This document shows, piece after piece, positions 8,407 through 17,590 of a DNA stretch of 64,000 bases; the stretch's first letter is position 1, and every line of letters begins with the position of its first letter. This DNA is from Bacillota bacterium (GTDB lineage Bacteria; Bacillota; Clostridia; Oscillospirales; Acutalibacteraceae), in assembly GCA_023410445.1 (NCBI GenBank), contig JAEYPT010000003.1, positions 1 through 64,000 on the forward strand, in the 5' to 3' direction. Both the position numbers and the translations under genes were made by a program. The notes beneath the pieces were generated by a model. That model did no database searches. It had not been told where the DNA came from and was given only the letters and a program-made list of their open reading frames with translations.

Positions 8407-11400
8407 TCAAATTTTATCATCGTCGGGATTCATGTCGAATAATTCGTCCTTACCGAAATCATCGGAATCATCGAGATTATCCTTATCCGAATCTTCGCCA
8501 TCTTCGTCTGAAAATCCGTCGGAATCGTCAAACAGGCCGCCGTCGTCTTCCGCTTCATCAACAGAGAAGCCTTCCAGCTCATCCGCAACATTGGGCTCGT
8601 CGAAGTTTTCGTCCTGCGGATTGAATCCGATATCATCGTCGTCGTCAAAGTTCTGTTTGAGATCGATCTCGTCATCGTTCTTATCAAGAACCTTGACATC
8701 AAGTGCAAGAGACTGAAGCTCTTTAATCAGAACCTTGAAGGCCTCCGGGATTCCCGGCTTAGGAATGTTCTGACCCTTAACGATCGCCTCATAGGTCTTT
8801 ACACGGCCGACGACGTCGTCGGATTTGACCGTGACGATTTCCTGAAGGGTATAAGCGGCGCCGTAAGCTTCCAGAGCCCAGATTTCCATTTCGCCGAAGC
8901 GCTGGCCGCCGAACTGTGCCTTGCCGCCGAGAGGCTGCTGTGTGACAAGAGAGTAAGGTCCGGTGGAACGGGCGTGAATCTTATCGTCGACCAGATGATG
9001 CAGTTTCAGGTAATACATATAACCGACCGTGACGGGATGATCGAAATACTCGCCTGTGCGTCCGTCCTTCAGACGGATCTTACCGTCCGGACTGAGGCCG
9101 GCCTTCTTCAGGCATTCGACGATATCGTCTTCATGGGCGCCGTCGAAAACCGGCGTCATGATCTTCCAGCCGAGCGCTTTTGCCGCAAGGCCCAGATGGA
9201 CCTCCAGCACCTGCCCGATGTTCATACGAGAAGGAACGCCCAAGGGGTTCAGCACGATGTCGAGCGGCGTGCCGTCCGGGAGGAATGGCATATCCTCAAC
9301 CGGCAGGATGCGCGAAACAACACCCTTATTGCCGTGGCGGCCAGCCATCTTGTCGCCGACCGAAATCTTACGCTTCTGAGCAATATAGCAGCGGACGACC
9401 TTGTTGACGCCCGGGCTCAGTTCGTCGTGGCTGTTTTCGCGGGTAAATACCTTGACATCAACAACGATGCCGTATTCACCGTGCGGAACACGCAGGGAAG
9501 TATCGCGGACCTCACGCGCTTTTTCGCCAAAGATGGCGCGCAGAAGGCGCTCCTCAGCCGTCAGCTCCGTTTCGCCCTTCGGCGTTACCTTGCCGACCAG
9601 AATATCGCCCGCCCGCACCTCGGCACCGATGCGGATAATACCGCAGTCATCGAGGTCGCGCAGAAGGTCTTCATTCACGTTAGGGATATCGCGGGTGATC
9701 TCTTCTGGGCCCAGCTTGGTGTCACGGGCTTCCGTCTCGTATTCCTCAATGTGGATGGAAGTGAAGACGTCGTCGCGGACAACTTTTTCGCTGATTAGAA
9801 CAGCATCCTCGTAGTTATAGCCTTCCCAGGTCATGAAGCCGATCAACGCGTTTTTGCCGAGGCTGATCTCTCCGTCCTTGGTTGCAGGTCCATCAGCGAT
9901 GACGTCGCCTTTCCCTACCTGCTGGCCTGCGCTTACTATCGGAACCTGATTAATACATGTTCCCTGGTTGGAACGCATAAATTTAATAATGTGATAGGTG
10001 TCCACTTCGCCGAGTTCCGTTGTGATTTTAATGAAATCAGCGGAGACGCTGCTCACGGTGCCGCCGCGCTTAGCAAGAAGACAAACCCCGGAATCCACGC
10101 CGGCCTTGTATTCCATGCCCGTTCCGACGACAGGTGATTCCGTTTTCAGCAGCGGAACAGCCTGCCGCTGCATGTTGGAACCCATCAGTGCCCGGTTTGC
10201 GTCGTCGTTTTCCAGGAACGGAATCATCGCGGTTGCGACCGAAACAACCATCCGAGGAGAAACGTCCATGAAGTCGGCTTTTTCGCGTTCCACTTCAACG
10301 AATTCGTCGCGGTAACGGCCGTTGACTTTGGAATGAACAAAATGGCCTTCCTCATCCAGCGGTTCATTTGCCTGAGCGACGACGTAATTATCCTCGATAT
10401 CCGCCGTCATATAAATGACTTCCTTGGTTACGACGCCGGTCTTTTTGTCAACACGGCGGAACGGAGCTTCCAGGAAGCCGTATTCGTTAATTTTTGCAAA
10501 CGTAGCGAGGTAGGAAATCAATCCGATGTTCGGACCTTCCGGCGTCTCAATCGGGCACATGCGTCCGTAATGGGTATAATGAACGTCGCGGACTTCGAAG
10601 CTCGCACGGTCACGGGAAAGACCGCCAGGGCCCAGAGCGGAAAGGCGGCGCTTATGCGTCAGCTCTGCAAGCGGGTTGGTCTGATCCATGAACTGAGAAA
10701 GCGGAGAAGAACCGAAGAACTCGCGGATTGCCGCCACCACAGGACGGATATTGATCAGGGAGTGCGGAGTGAGCACCTCCAGATCCTGCGCCTGCAGGGT
10801 CATACGTTCGCGAATCACGCGTTCCAGACGGGAAAAGCCGATGCGGAACTGGTTTTGAAGCAGTTCGCCCACGGAACGGATGCGGCGGTTGCCCAAATGG
10901 TCGATATCGTCGATATTGCCGAGACCGATCGCAAGGCAGTTCATATAGTTAATAGAAGAGAAAATATCGTCGATGATGATGTGCTTCGGAATCAGCTCAT
11001 CGATCCGCTCGTTGATTTTCGCTTTAATTTCTTCGTCGTTGGAGCAGGAATTCAGGATCTCGCTCAGAATTGTAAAGCGAACCCGCTCATTGACGCCGCA
11101 TTCTGTTTTGGCGTCGAAGCCGACGAATTTGTTGATGTCCACCATTCCGTTGGAGATAATTTTTACTTCGCGGTCTCCGACCTGAACATGGGCAAGCGAA
11201 ACTCCGGCATCATCGATCTGAACCGCCAATTCACGTGACACAACGGTCCCAGCCTCAGCAAGGACCTCGCCGGTCAGCGGGTTTGCAATTGGCTGTGAAA
11301 GCATCTGGCCGGTGAGCCGCCCGGCAAGATTCAGTTTCTTATTGTATTTATAGCGCCCGACACGGGAAAGATCATAACGGCGGGCATCAAAAAAGAGGCT

Positions 11401-12174
11401 GTTCAAATGCGACTGAGCGCTCTCAATGGTGGGAGGCTCGCTCGGACGCAGTTTGCGGTATATCTCAAACAGGGCTTCTTCCGTATTCTTGCATGGGTCC
11501 TTCTCAATTGTGGCGTTGATCCGATCGTCGTTACCGAAATAATCGATAATTTCCTGATCGGTGCCAAGACCCAGGGAACGGATGAAAACCGTGACGGGGA
11601 TTTTACGGTTTTTATCGATGCGGACGTAAAAAACGTCGTTTGCATCGTTCTCATATTCCAACCAGGCGCCGCGGTTCGGGATTACGGTAGAACTGTAAAG
11701 CTCCTTGCCGGTTTTGTCGAATTCCATCTTATAATAAACGCCGGGAGAACGGACCAACTGGGAAACAATAACGCGCTCAGCACCGTTGATTACAAAGGTA
11801 CCGCTGTCCGTCATTAACGGAAAGTCTCCCATGAAAACTTCGGATTCCTTAATTTCGCCGCTTTCCTTGTTGAGCAGTCGCGCCGTTACCCTCAGGGCCG
11901 CCGAATAAGTGGCATCGCGTTCCTTGCATTCTTCCACGCTGTAATTCGGCTTATCTGTGTCAAGCTTGTAGTCGACAAAGTCCAGAACCAGATTACCAGT
12001 ATAATCCGTTATTCCGGAAACTTCCTTGAAAACCTCCTTTAACCCCTCATCGAGGAACCAGCGGTACGATTCCTTCTGCACCTCGATCAGATTGGGCATG
12101 TCAAGAACTTCGTCAATACGAGCAAAACTCATCCGGGTATTTTTGCCGACCTTAACGGGTTTGACATTCACCAT
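8407..12174 (-). CDS. rpoB: RNA polymerase subunit beta with long acidic C-terminal tail
   Basis: Beta (1255 aa from the chosen start) is the second large catalytic subunit. The rifampicin-binding region is recognisable (SQFMDQTNPLAELTHKRRLS), with proline where E. coli has Q510. The ATG at 12174 gives MVNVKPVKVGKNTRMSF and has GGAG nine bases upstream. An ATG at 12216 would add 14 residues but has no ribosome binding site. The last roughly 85 residues, after LDVKVLDKNDDEIDL, are extremely rich in Asp and Glu and look disordered. Other Firmicutes have shorter acidic tails. The gene starts its own transcription unit; rplJ and rplL are not upstream. Confidence 0.98.
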   Translation of the reverse strand: MVNVKPVKVGKNTRMSFARIDEVLDMPNLIEVQKESYRWFLDEGLKEVFKEVSGITDYTGNLVLDFVDYKLDTDKPNYSVEECKERDATYSAALRVTARLLNKESGEIKESEVFMGDFPLMTDSGTFVINGAERVIVSQLVRSPGVYYKMEFDKTGKELYSSTVIPNRGAWLEYENDANDVFYVRIDKNRKIPVTVFIRSLGLGTDQEIIDYFGNDDRINATIEKDPCKNTEEALFEIYRKLRPSEPPTIESAQSHLNSLFFDARRYDLSRVGRYKYNKKLNLAGRLTGQMLSQPIANPLTGEVLAEAGTVVSRELAVQIDDAGVSLAHVQVGDREVKIISNGMVDINKFVGFDAKTECGVNERVRFTILSEILNSCSNDEEIKAKINERIDELIPKHIIIDDIFSSINYMNCLAIGLGNIDDIDHLGNRRIRSVGELLQNQFRIGFSRLERVIRERMTLQAQDLEVLTPHSLINIRPVVAAIREFFGSSPLSQFMDQTNPLAELTHKRRLSALGPGGLSRDRASFEVRDVHYTHYGRMCPIETPEGPNIGLISYLATFAKINEYGFLEAPFRRVDKKTGVVTKEVIYMTADIEDNYVVAQANEPLDEEGHFVHSKVNGRYRDEFVEVEREKADFMDVSPRMVVSVATAMIPFLENDDANRALMGSNMQRQAVPLLKTESPVVGTGMEYKAGVDSGVCLLAKRGGTVSSVSADFIKITTELGEVDTYHIIKFMRSNQGTCINQVPIVSAGQQVGKGDVIADGPATKDGEISLGKNALIGFMTWEGYNYEDAVLISEKVVRDDVFTSIHIEEYETEARDTKLGPEEITRDIPNVNEDLLRDLDDCGIIRIGAEVRAGDILVGKVTPKGETELTAEERLLRAIFGEKAREVRDTSLRVPHGEYGIVVDVKVFTRENSHDELSPGVNKVVRCYIAQKRKISVGDKMAGRHGNKGVVSRILPVEDMPFLPDGTPLDIVLNPLGVPSRMNIGQVLEVHLGLAAKALGWKIMTPVFDGAHEDDIVECLKKAGLSPDGKIRLKDGRTGEYFDHPVTVGYMYYLKLHHLVDDKIHARSTGPYSLVTQQPLGGKAQFGGQRFGEMEIWALEAYGAAYTLQEIVTVKSDDVVGRVKTYEAIVKGQNIPKPGIPEAFKVLIKELQSLALDVKVLDKNDDEIDLKQNFDDDDDIGFNPQDENFDEPNVADELEGFSVDEAEDDGGLFDDSDGFSDEDGEDSDKDNLDDSDDFGKDELFDMNPDDDKI

Positions 12175-12352
12175 TGGCTCAATCACTCCATTCATTTTTT
12201 TCACAGTCTGCGGCATAAATTAAGCACATAAGCACAAAAAAGCTTTCGTCTCCCACCCAATTTTAATAGCTCTTGCCTTTTCGAAGAACTTGTGATATGA
12301 TTAATTACAGAATCATAGGAACATACAAGTTTCCATGATGATGCAGTATATT

Positions 12353-12381
12353 ATTTTATAACAAAATGTGATTAGTGTCAA
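12353..12381 (-). promoter_or_regulatory. Promoter of the rpoB-rpoC-str operon
   Basis: Consensus TTGACA (12376-12381), a 17-base spacer and TAAAAT (12353-12358) on the minus strand. The leader to the rpoB start would be about 170 bases. The terminator at 12434-12461 separates it from the Rrf2 gene, so rpoBC transcription starts here. Confidence 0.85.
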
Positions 12382-12433
12382 GTTATTTTTATGATTTCAC
12401 CCAATTTACAGGAAATATTTTTATGAATGACGG

Positions 12434-12461
12434 AAAAAGAGCCGGGTCAACCGGCTCTTTT
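12434..12461 (-). terminator. Terminator after the Rrf2 gene
   Basis: Stem of up to 11 bp (12435-12445 with 12451-12461) with a five-base loop, followed on the minus strand by a T-rich run. It is also U-rich on the plus side, so it may act in both directions. It ends the dnaG-rpoD-rrf2 unit ten bases after the stop. Confidence 0.85.
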
Positions 12462-12471
12462 CTTTTATTTT

Positions 12472-12891
12472 CTATGTTTCGGGCTTCGCATCGTTCCCCG
12501 CGTTTTCCAGGGATTCGAATGTACAGGCATCAAGCCGTTCGCGCACCAGCAGAGAAATTTCGTCGTATATTTTCTGGAACCTGCAGTAGCTTGTGTGCGT
12601 GCAGCAATAAGCTTCCTGCTGGCAGCGGTTCAGCATATACGGCCCCTCCACCGATTCAATCACCTGCCGCAGCGTGATTTTCCCCGGTTCACGCGCCAAC
12701 GCGTAACCGCCGTGGGCACCCTTGTAGGAAACCACGATTCCCCCCGCGACCAGCTTCCGAAGAATTTTCAGAGCAAACCGCAAAGGGACCTGTGTCTGCA
12801 GGGAGATGTTATGGGCATCGATCTTTTGGCTGTCACGCGCGAGCATTTCGACAATGCGCACCGCGTAATCCGCTTCCAGTGTCATTACCAT
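12472..12891 (-). CDS. Rrf2-family transcriptional regulator
   Basis: This 139-residue protein has the Rrf2 N-terminal winged helix (residues 1-70, TLEADYAVRIVEMLA) and the wing motif KGAHGGYALA. Four cysteines (C90, C96, C97, C103) lie where IscR- and NsrR-type members bind an iron-sulfur cluster. A cluster-sensing role is plausible but the target is unknown. AAGGGGA lies eight bases before the ATG and the gene follows the rpoD stop by 12 bases, so it is probably cotranscribed with dnaG and rpoD. No isc or suf gene is adjacent; nifS is 40 kb away in the window. CymR-like or IscR-like cannot be decided here. Confidence 0.9.
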   Translation of the reverse strand: MVMTLEADYAVRIVEMLARDSQKIDAHNISLQTQVPLRFALKILRKLVAGGIVVSYKGAHGGYALAREPGKITLRQVIESVEGPYMLNRCQQEAYCCTHTSYCRFQKIYDEISLLVRERLDACTFESLENAGNDAKPET

Positions 12892-12903
12892 GAAACTGTC
12901 CCC

Positions 12904-13998
12904 TTAATCCAGAAAATCTTTTAATTTCTTGCTGCGACTCGGGTGACGCAGTTTACGAAGAGCCTTGGCCTCAATTTGGCGGATGCGTTCTCTCGTTACG
13001 TTGAATTCCTTGCCGACCTCTTCCAGCGTGCGGGAACGCCCGTCCTCCAGACCGAAACGCAGGCGCAGAACTTTTTCTTCCCTCGGCGTCAGGGTGTCGA
13101 GCACATCAGCAAGCTGCTCCTTCAAGAGCGTGTGAGAAGCGGCATCCTGCGGCGCCGGAGCGTCGTCGTCCGGAATAAAATCACCGAGATGACTGTCTTC
13201 CTCTTCACCAATCGGCGTTTCCAGAGAAACCGGCTCCTGAGCGACGCGCATAATCTCGCGTACCTTTTCGACGGGCATGTCGAGTTCCAGCGAAATCTCA
13301 TCCGCGGTCGGCTCATGGCCGTTGGTGTGCAGAAGCTGACTGGAAACCTTTTTCACCTTGTTAATCGTCTCAACCATATGGACCGGAATCCGGATGGTGC
13401 GAGCCTGATCCGCAATTGCGCGCGTAATGGCCTGACGGATCCACCATGTGGCATAGGTTGAAAATTTAAATCCCTTTGTGTAGTCGAATTTTTCAACTGC
13501 TTTTATTAGGCCAAGGTTGCCTTCCTGAATCAGATCCAGAAATTGCATGCCGCGCCCAAGATACCTTTTTGCAATGCTGACCACAAGACGGAGATTCGCT
13601 TCGGAAAGACGCTTTTTGGCGGCCTCTTCTCCGCTGGAAATGCGGATGGCAAGGTCGATTTCCTCCTCCGGAGAAAGCAGCGGAACGCGACCGATCTCCT
13701 TCAGATATACCTTAACCGGGTCATCGATTGCAATTCCTTCGGTGCTGAGGGCCGACTCAAGGTCTTCTCCTTCGTCAGCCTGCGTGGTAAAATCCAGATC
13801 TTCAAGCGGTTCGTCTCCGAAATCTTCAACGATTTCGACTCCCTGTGCTTCCAGTGAATCATAGAATTTTTCAATTTGCTCCGGGTCGAAATCAAGCTCG
13901 CCAAGGGCATCGAGAATCTCCTTGGTGGTGAGCTGCCCCTTGCTTTTCCCCTGTTCAATCAGTTCTCTTATTACCGTCTTCTTATCCGGCACTGCCAT
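12904..13998 (-). CDS. rpoD: RNA polymerase primary sigma factor
   Basis: Sigma-A (364 aa) directs RNA polymerase to housekeeping promoters. Region 1.1 occupies roughly residues 1-80. Region 2 has DLIQEGNLGLIKAVEKFDY and the -10-melting segment YATWWIRQAITRAI, and region 4.2 ends the protein with VTRERIRQIEAKALRKLRHP. I chose the ATG at 13998 (MAVPDKKTVIREL), which has AGGGGGA eight bases upstream. The longer frame to 14100 overlaps dnaG and has no ribosome binding site. It lies 13 bases after dnaG, the usual Firmicutes dnaG-rpoD arrangement. Confidence 0.98.
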   Translation of the reverse strand: MAVPDKKTVIRELIEQGKSKGQLTTKEILDALGELDFDPEQIEKFYDSLEAQGVEIVEDFGDEPLEDLDFTTQADEGEDLESALSTEGIAIDDPVKVYLKEIGRVPLLSPEEEIDLAIRISSGEEAAKKRLSEANLRLVVSIAKRYLGRGMQFLDLIQEGNLGLIKAVEKFDYTKGFKFSTYATWWIRQAITRAIADQARTIRIPVHMVETINKVKKVSSQLLHTNGHEPTADEISLELDMPVEKVREIMRVAQEPVSLETPIGEEEDSHLGDFIPDDDAPAPQDAASHTLLKEQLADVLDTLTPREEKVLRLRFGLEDGRSRTLEEVGKEFNVTRERIRQIEAKALRKLRHPSRSKKLKDFLD

Positions 13999-14011
13999 CG
14001 TAAACGTCCCC

Positions 14012-15769
14012 CTATTTCTTCTGCTGCCTGAGTTTTTGCAAATATTCCTCAATATCCTGCGGCCGTGCCTCGGAGGCGCTGCCGAGAATTCTTTTTTCAT
14101 TTTCCTGACGGATTACGGCGATATATTCCAGCGCATCATTCCACGCGGGCGTGATGCCGTCGTACTTTGCAAGCATTCTAGCGACGGAGGAAGTTTCCTC
14201 CATGGTAAGCAAGTTGGAAAAATCCGCAAGAGAAGCGGATTTCCCTTCTGTAATTCTGCCCACAATTATCGCATATACACGGCGGTTGAATGCTGTTATG
14301 AATTTTTCAGGCGGCATTATTTCCTGAATCCTTTCGGCGTTTTCCGGGTATTTCACAAGATACGCGATCAATGCTTCCTCCGCGCCGGAAGCGCGAAGAT
14401 TGGCTTGCCTTTCCGGATTGACGTCGTCCCTCATTCCCGCGGCATCCTGTTGGATCGCTCGGAACGTTTTCTGCTGCCGCGTTTTCAGGTTCTTTTTCCA
14501 GGCAGCTTCCACCTGATGCTTCAGCGTAGCGGTTTCGATCCCGGTTTCCTCCGCAACCTTTCCCGCATAAACCTCGCGTTCGATTTCATTTTCCAGCGTT
14601 GCGAGAATCTGCACCGCGGCGTTCAGGTAAGCGACGCGTCCTTCGGGATTTTGCAGGTTTCCGTTTGATTTGAGCTTTTGCAGCCGATATTCCACGTCGT
14701 TGCCGCTGGATTCCAGCATCTGCTTGAATTTCGCGGCGCCGTTCGCCTTTATGTACTCGTCCGGGTCCTTGCCCCCCGCGATTGCGAGCACCCGAACGGT
14801 AAGCCCAGCGCCGCGCAGAATTGGAATGGCACGCGCGGCCGCCTTTTGACCCGGCTCGTCGGAATCGTAAGAGACGACTGTTTCTTTGGCATAACGGGCC
14901 ATCAGATGCGCCTGCTGAGGCGTCAGCGCCGTCCCGAGCGTCGCGACCGCTTCGGTAAAGCCCGCCTGATGCATGGAAATGACGTCCATATATCCCTCGC
15001 AGAGAATCAGCCGACCGGACGAGCCGTTTTTCGCGAAATTCAGGGCAAACAGCATTTCCCCCTTGCTGAACACCGGCGTTTCGGAGGTATTCAGGTATTT
15101 CGGCTTACTGTCCCCCAGAGTCCGACCACCAAAGGCGACGACATTGCCGCGCAGATCAATAATCGGAAACATGACACGTTCAAAAAAACGGTCTACCGCA
15201 CGTCCGCTGCGACTTTTGAAGGCTACGTTGGCAAGAATCATTTCCTCCTGGGTAAAACCTTTTTTCTCCAAATGATCGACCAGAGAAAAACGGGACTGCG
15301 GCGCATAACCAAGGCCAAAATGCCTTATCGTCTCCGGCATCAGCATACGCTTCTGAAAATATTCCCGTCCTGCCCGGCCCGCGTCGGAATTCAGAATGGT
15401 ATAATAGAAACGCGCGGTCTCGCGATTGATCTGCAGAATCCTCGCCCGAAGCTTTGCCATGGAGTCGTCTGCCTGCTCCTCCGGGACCTGCATTCCGGCT
15501 CGCTGAGCCAAAAAGCGGACCGATTCCATAAAATCAAGATTTTCCGCCTTCCGTACGAAGGTGATAACGTCTCCTCCAGCGCCGCAGCCGAAGCAGTAAA
15601 AGAAACCGTCCTCCGGGTAGATGTTAAAGGAAGGGCTCTTTTCATGATGAAACGGGCACAGCCCGACAAGATTTTTCCCGCTTCGCTTCAGAGTGATATA
15701 ATTTGCCGCAATTTCGGCAAGATCACAGCGAGATTTCAGTTCCTGCAAAAAGGCATCGGGCAATGGCAT
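14012..15769 (-). CDS. dnaG: DNA primase
   Basis: Primase (585 aa) makes RNA primers at the replication fork and binds DnaB through its C-terminal domain. The CHC2 zinc ligands are C38, H41, C59 and C62. The Toprim core follows, with the glutamate in LCEGYMDV near residue 259 and the acidic triad in SYDSDEPG. The ATG at 15769 (MPLPDAFLQELK) has AAGGGG eight bases upstream; a GTG three codons earlier overlaps that site and is less likely. It is followed by rpoD at 13 bases and preceded by dgt at 48 bases. Confidence 0.98.
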   Translation of the reverse strand: MPLPDAFLQELKSRCDLAEIAANYITLKRSGKNLVGLCPFHHEKSPSFNIYPEDGFFYCFGCGAGGDVITFVRKAENLDFMESVRFLAQRAGMQVPEEQADDSMAKLRARILQINRETARFYYTILNSDAGRAGREYFQKRMLMPETIRHFGLGYAPQSRFSLVDHLEKKGFTQEEMILANVAFKSRSGRAVDRFFERVMFPIIDLRGNVVAFGGRTLGDSKPKYLNTSETPVFSKGEMLFALNFAKNGSSGRLILCEGYMDVISMHQAGFTEAVATLGTALTPQQAHLMARYAKETVVSYDSDEPGQKAAARAIPILRGAGLTVRVLAIAGGKDPDEYIKANGAAKFKQMLESSGNDVEYRLQKLKSNGNLQNPEGRVAYLNAAVQILATLENEIEREVYAGKVAEETGIETATLKHQVEAAWKKNLKTRQQKTFRAIQQDAAGMRDDVNPERQANLRASGAEEALIAYLVKYPENAERIQEIMPPEKFITAFNRRVYAIIVGRITEGKSASLADFSNLLTMEETSSVARMLAKYDGITPAWNDALEYIAVIRQENEKRILGSASEARPQDIEEYLQKLRQQKK

Positions 15770-15817
15770 CCAATTCACCCCTTCCGCTGAAACAATCTAT
15801 CCAGTTACCGACATTCC

Positions 15818-16816
15818 TCAGATTTTCCAGGACCTCGGCACATAGATACGCTCAAAGAGCTGTACGGCATAATGATCGGTCATTCCCGCTATGAAATCGC
15901 AGGCCGCCCGCTCCTTGCTTTCCTCTTCCGCGATCTTCAGAAGTACATCACCCGGAAGATTTTTCGGATTGCAAAGATACTCGAACAGGGCGGACATCAA
16001 ATATGGAACCTTGGTTTCCTCCGACTTCGCATACGGATTCCGGTAAACTCTTTGGTCCATAAACTCAGCGAGGCTTTCGAAGGCTTCCTGCACTTCGGAA
16101 TCCATACAGATGTGGCCTTCCCGGCTGTTATCCACCACAGAACGCACCAACGTATCGATCCGCTTTGATTTTTTTTCGCCCAGAGTGGACCGGATTTGAG
16201 CTGGGATATCCTCTTCGGAAATCACGCCTGCCCGTTCGGCGTCGTCGATATCGTGGTTCAAAAAAGCAATCCGGTCGGCCAGACGGACAATCCGGCCCTC
16301 CGCGGTTGCAGCTTCGGTCCCCGAGGTGTGGCACCGCATGCCATCGCGTACCTCCCAGGTAAGGTTCAGTCCCTGGCCGTTCTTTTCGAGCTTTTCCACC
16401 ACGCGCACACTCTGTTCATAATGGCGGAACCCTCCCGGCATTAACTCATTAAGCGCACGCTCACCGGCATGACCGAATGGAGTGTGGCCGAGGTCGTGGC
16501 CGAGCGAAACCGCTTCCGCAAGGTCTTCGTTGAGGCGAAGCGCCCGCGCAATCGTCCGGGCAATCTGCGAGACCTCAAGGGTATGGGTAAGACGCGTGCG
16601 GTAATGATCGCCTTCCGGTGAAAGGAAGACCTGGGTTTTGTGCTTCAGACGCCGGAACGATTTGCAGTGGATGATCCGGTCCCGATCCCGCTGATAGGGC
16701 GTGCGAAGGTCGCACTCTTCCTCAGGAAATTCACGTCCCCGTGAATTCTGAGAAAAAGCAGCCGAGGAACATAGTGTCTGTTTTTCAATCTCCTGTGTCC
16801 GCTCTCTGACTGTCAT
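15818..16816 (-). CDS. dgt: Deoxyguanosinetriphosphate triphosphohydrolase-like HD protein
   Basis: This 332-residue HD-domain protein is of the Dgt type that precedes dnaG in many clostridia. It probably hydrolyses dNTPs to deoxynucleosides and triphosphate. Metal ligands are visible as H78 (RLTHTLEV) and H107-D108 (SLGHDLGHTPFGHAG), with a later Asp in NHDIDD. CKSFRRLKHKTQVF is the usual family signature. GGAGG lies seven bases before the ATG. The exact nucleotide preference cannot be read from the sequence. Yeast- and Gram-negative-type Dgt proteins are longer. Confidence 0.93.
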   Translation of the reverse strand: MTVRERTQEIEKQTLCSSAAFSQNSRGREFPEEECDLRTPYQRDRDRIIHCKSFRRLKHKTQVFLSPEGDHYRTRLTHTLEVSQIARTIARALRLNEDLAEAVSLGHDLGHTPFGHAGERALNELMPGGFRHYEQSVRVVEKLEKNGQGLNLTWEVRDGMRCHTSGTEAATAEGRIVRLADRIAFLNHDIDDAERAGVISEEDIPAQIRSTLGEKKSKRIDTLVRSVVDNSREGHICMDSEVQEAFESLAEFMDQRVYRNPYAKSEETKVPYLMSALFEYLCNPKNLPGDVLLKIAEEESKERAACDFIAGMTDHYAVQLFERIYVPRSWKI

Positions 16817-16900
16817 GGAAATCCTCCGCGCAAGAATTCATTGGGATGTAAATATATACGCAATTTTCCGCAGGATCCCTGCAATTTATGAGATAAATCT

Positions 16901-17521
16901 TTAAATTTTAAAATATTTCACTTCCGATGTCTTAACGCGGCAAGTCCCACGCGTCACATCGGCTAGTTTTTTTTCGAATTCAGGCAGATTTTCCGGCACC
17001 ATATGAAACAAAACTTCAACAGTATCCGTAAACTCCGCATGGTCAACCGTTCCGCCGTTTTCCGGCAGGAGCGCAGAAATTTTGCCATATTCCCCGTATT
17101 CGCATTGCAGACTGCAGCACAGGCATGAGCGCATTACGATAATCTTTGCCTGTTCCAGTGCAAGAGACGCCCCGTGAGAATAGGCGCGCACCAAGCCGCC
17201 AGCTCCGAGCAGAATTCCGCCAAAATAGCGGGTAACCACAACCGCGGCATCTGTAACCCCGGATTTCTGAAGAACATCAAGCACCGGCATTCCGGCAGTT
17301 CCCTGAGGTTCCCCATCGTCTGAAAAACGTTTTATACCTCCGGCCCGCAAACAGTAGGCAAAAACATTATGGTTCGCGTCCCAGCAGGCAGTGCGGACCG
17401 CATGAAGGAAACCGAGTGCTTCCTCCTCACTTTGAACCGGCTTGGAGCGGCAAATAAAGCGGGACCGGCGTTCCGTAAAAACCGCTTCCGATTCTTCCAG
17501 AACCGTGCGATATTCCTCCAT
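16901..17521 (-). CDS. yigZ: YigZ/IMPACT-family protein
   Basis: A 206-residue protein of the YigZ/YvyE (UPF0029) family. The signature region is near residues 60-115 (FSDDGEPQGTAGMPVLDVL and VVVTRYFGGILLGAGGLVRAY). The C-terminal half is a ferredoxin-fold-like domain of the type shared with EF-G domain IV. The biochemical role of the bacterial family is unsettled. GGAGG lies eight bases before the ATG. It begins 16 bases after the rpmE terminator stem and reads towards dgt with an 84-base gap. Confidence 0.93.
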   Translation of the reverse strand: MEEYRTVLEESEAVFTERRSRFICRSKPVQSEEEALGFLHAVRTACWDANHNVFAYCLRAGGIKRFSDDGEPQGTAGMPVLDVLQKSGVTDAAVVVTRYFGGILLGAGGLVRAYSHGASLALEQAKIIVMRSCLCCSLQCEYGEYGKISALLPENGGTVDHAEFTDTVEVLFHMVPENLPEFEKKLADVTRGTCRVKTSEVKYFKI

Positions 17522-17537
17522 GAACAGGTCCTCCGCG

Positions 17538-17571
17538 AAAAAAATATAGACGGCGATTTCGCGCCGTCTAT
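17538..17571 (-). terminator. Terminator of rpmE
   Basis: A perfect 10-bp stem (17546-17555 with 17562-17571), six-base loop, then a run of seven U on the minus strand. It lies directly between rpmE and yigZ. Confidence 0.93.
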
Positions 17572-17590
17572 GCAGATTCGTAAAATAGCC

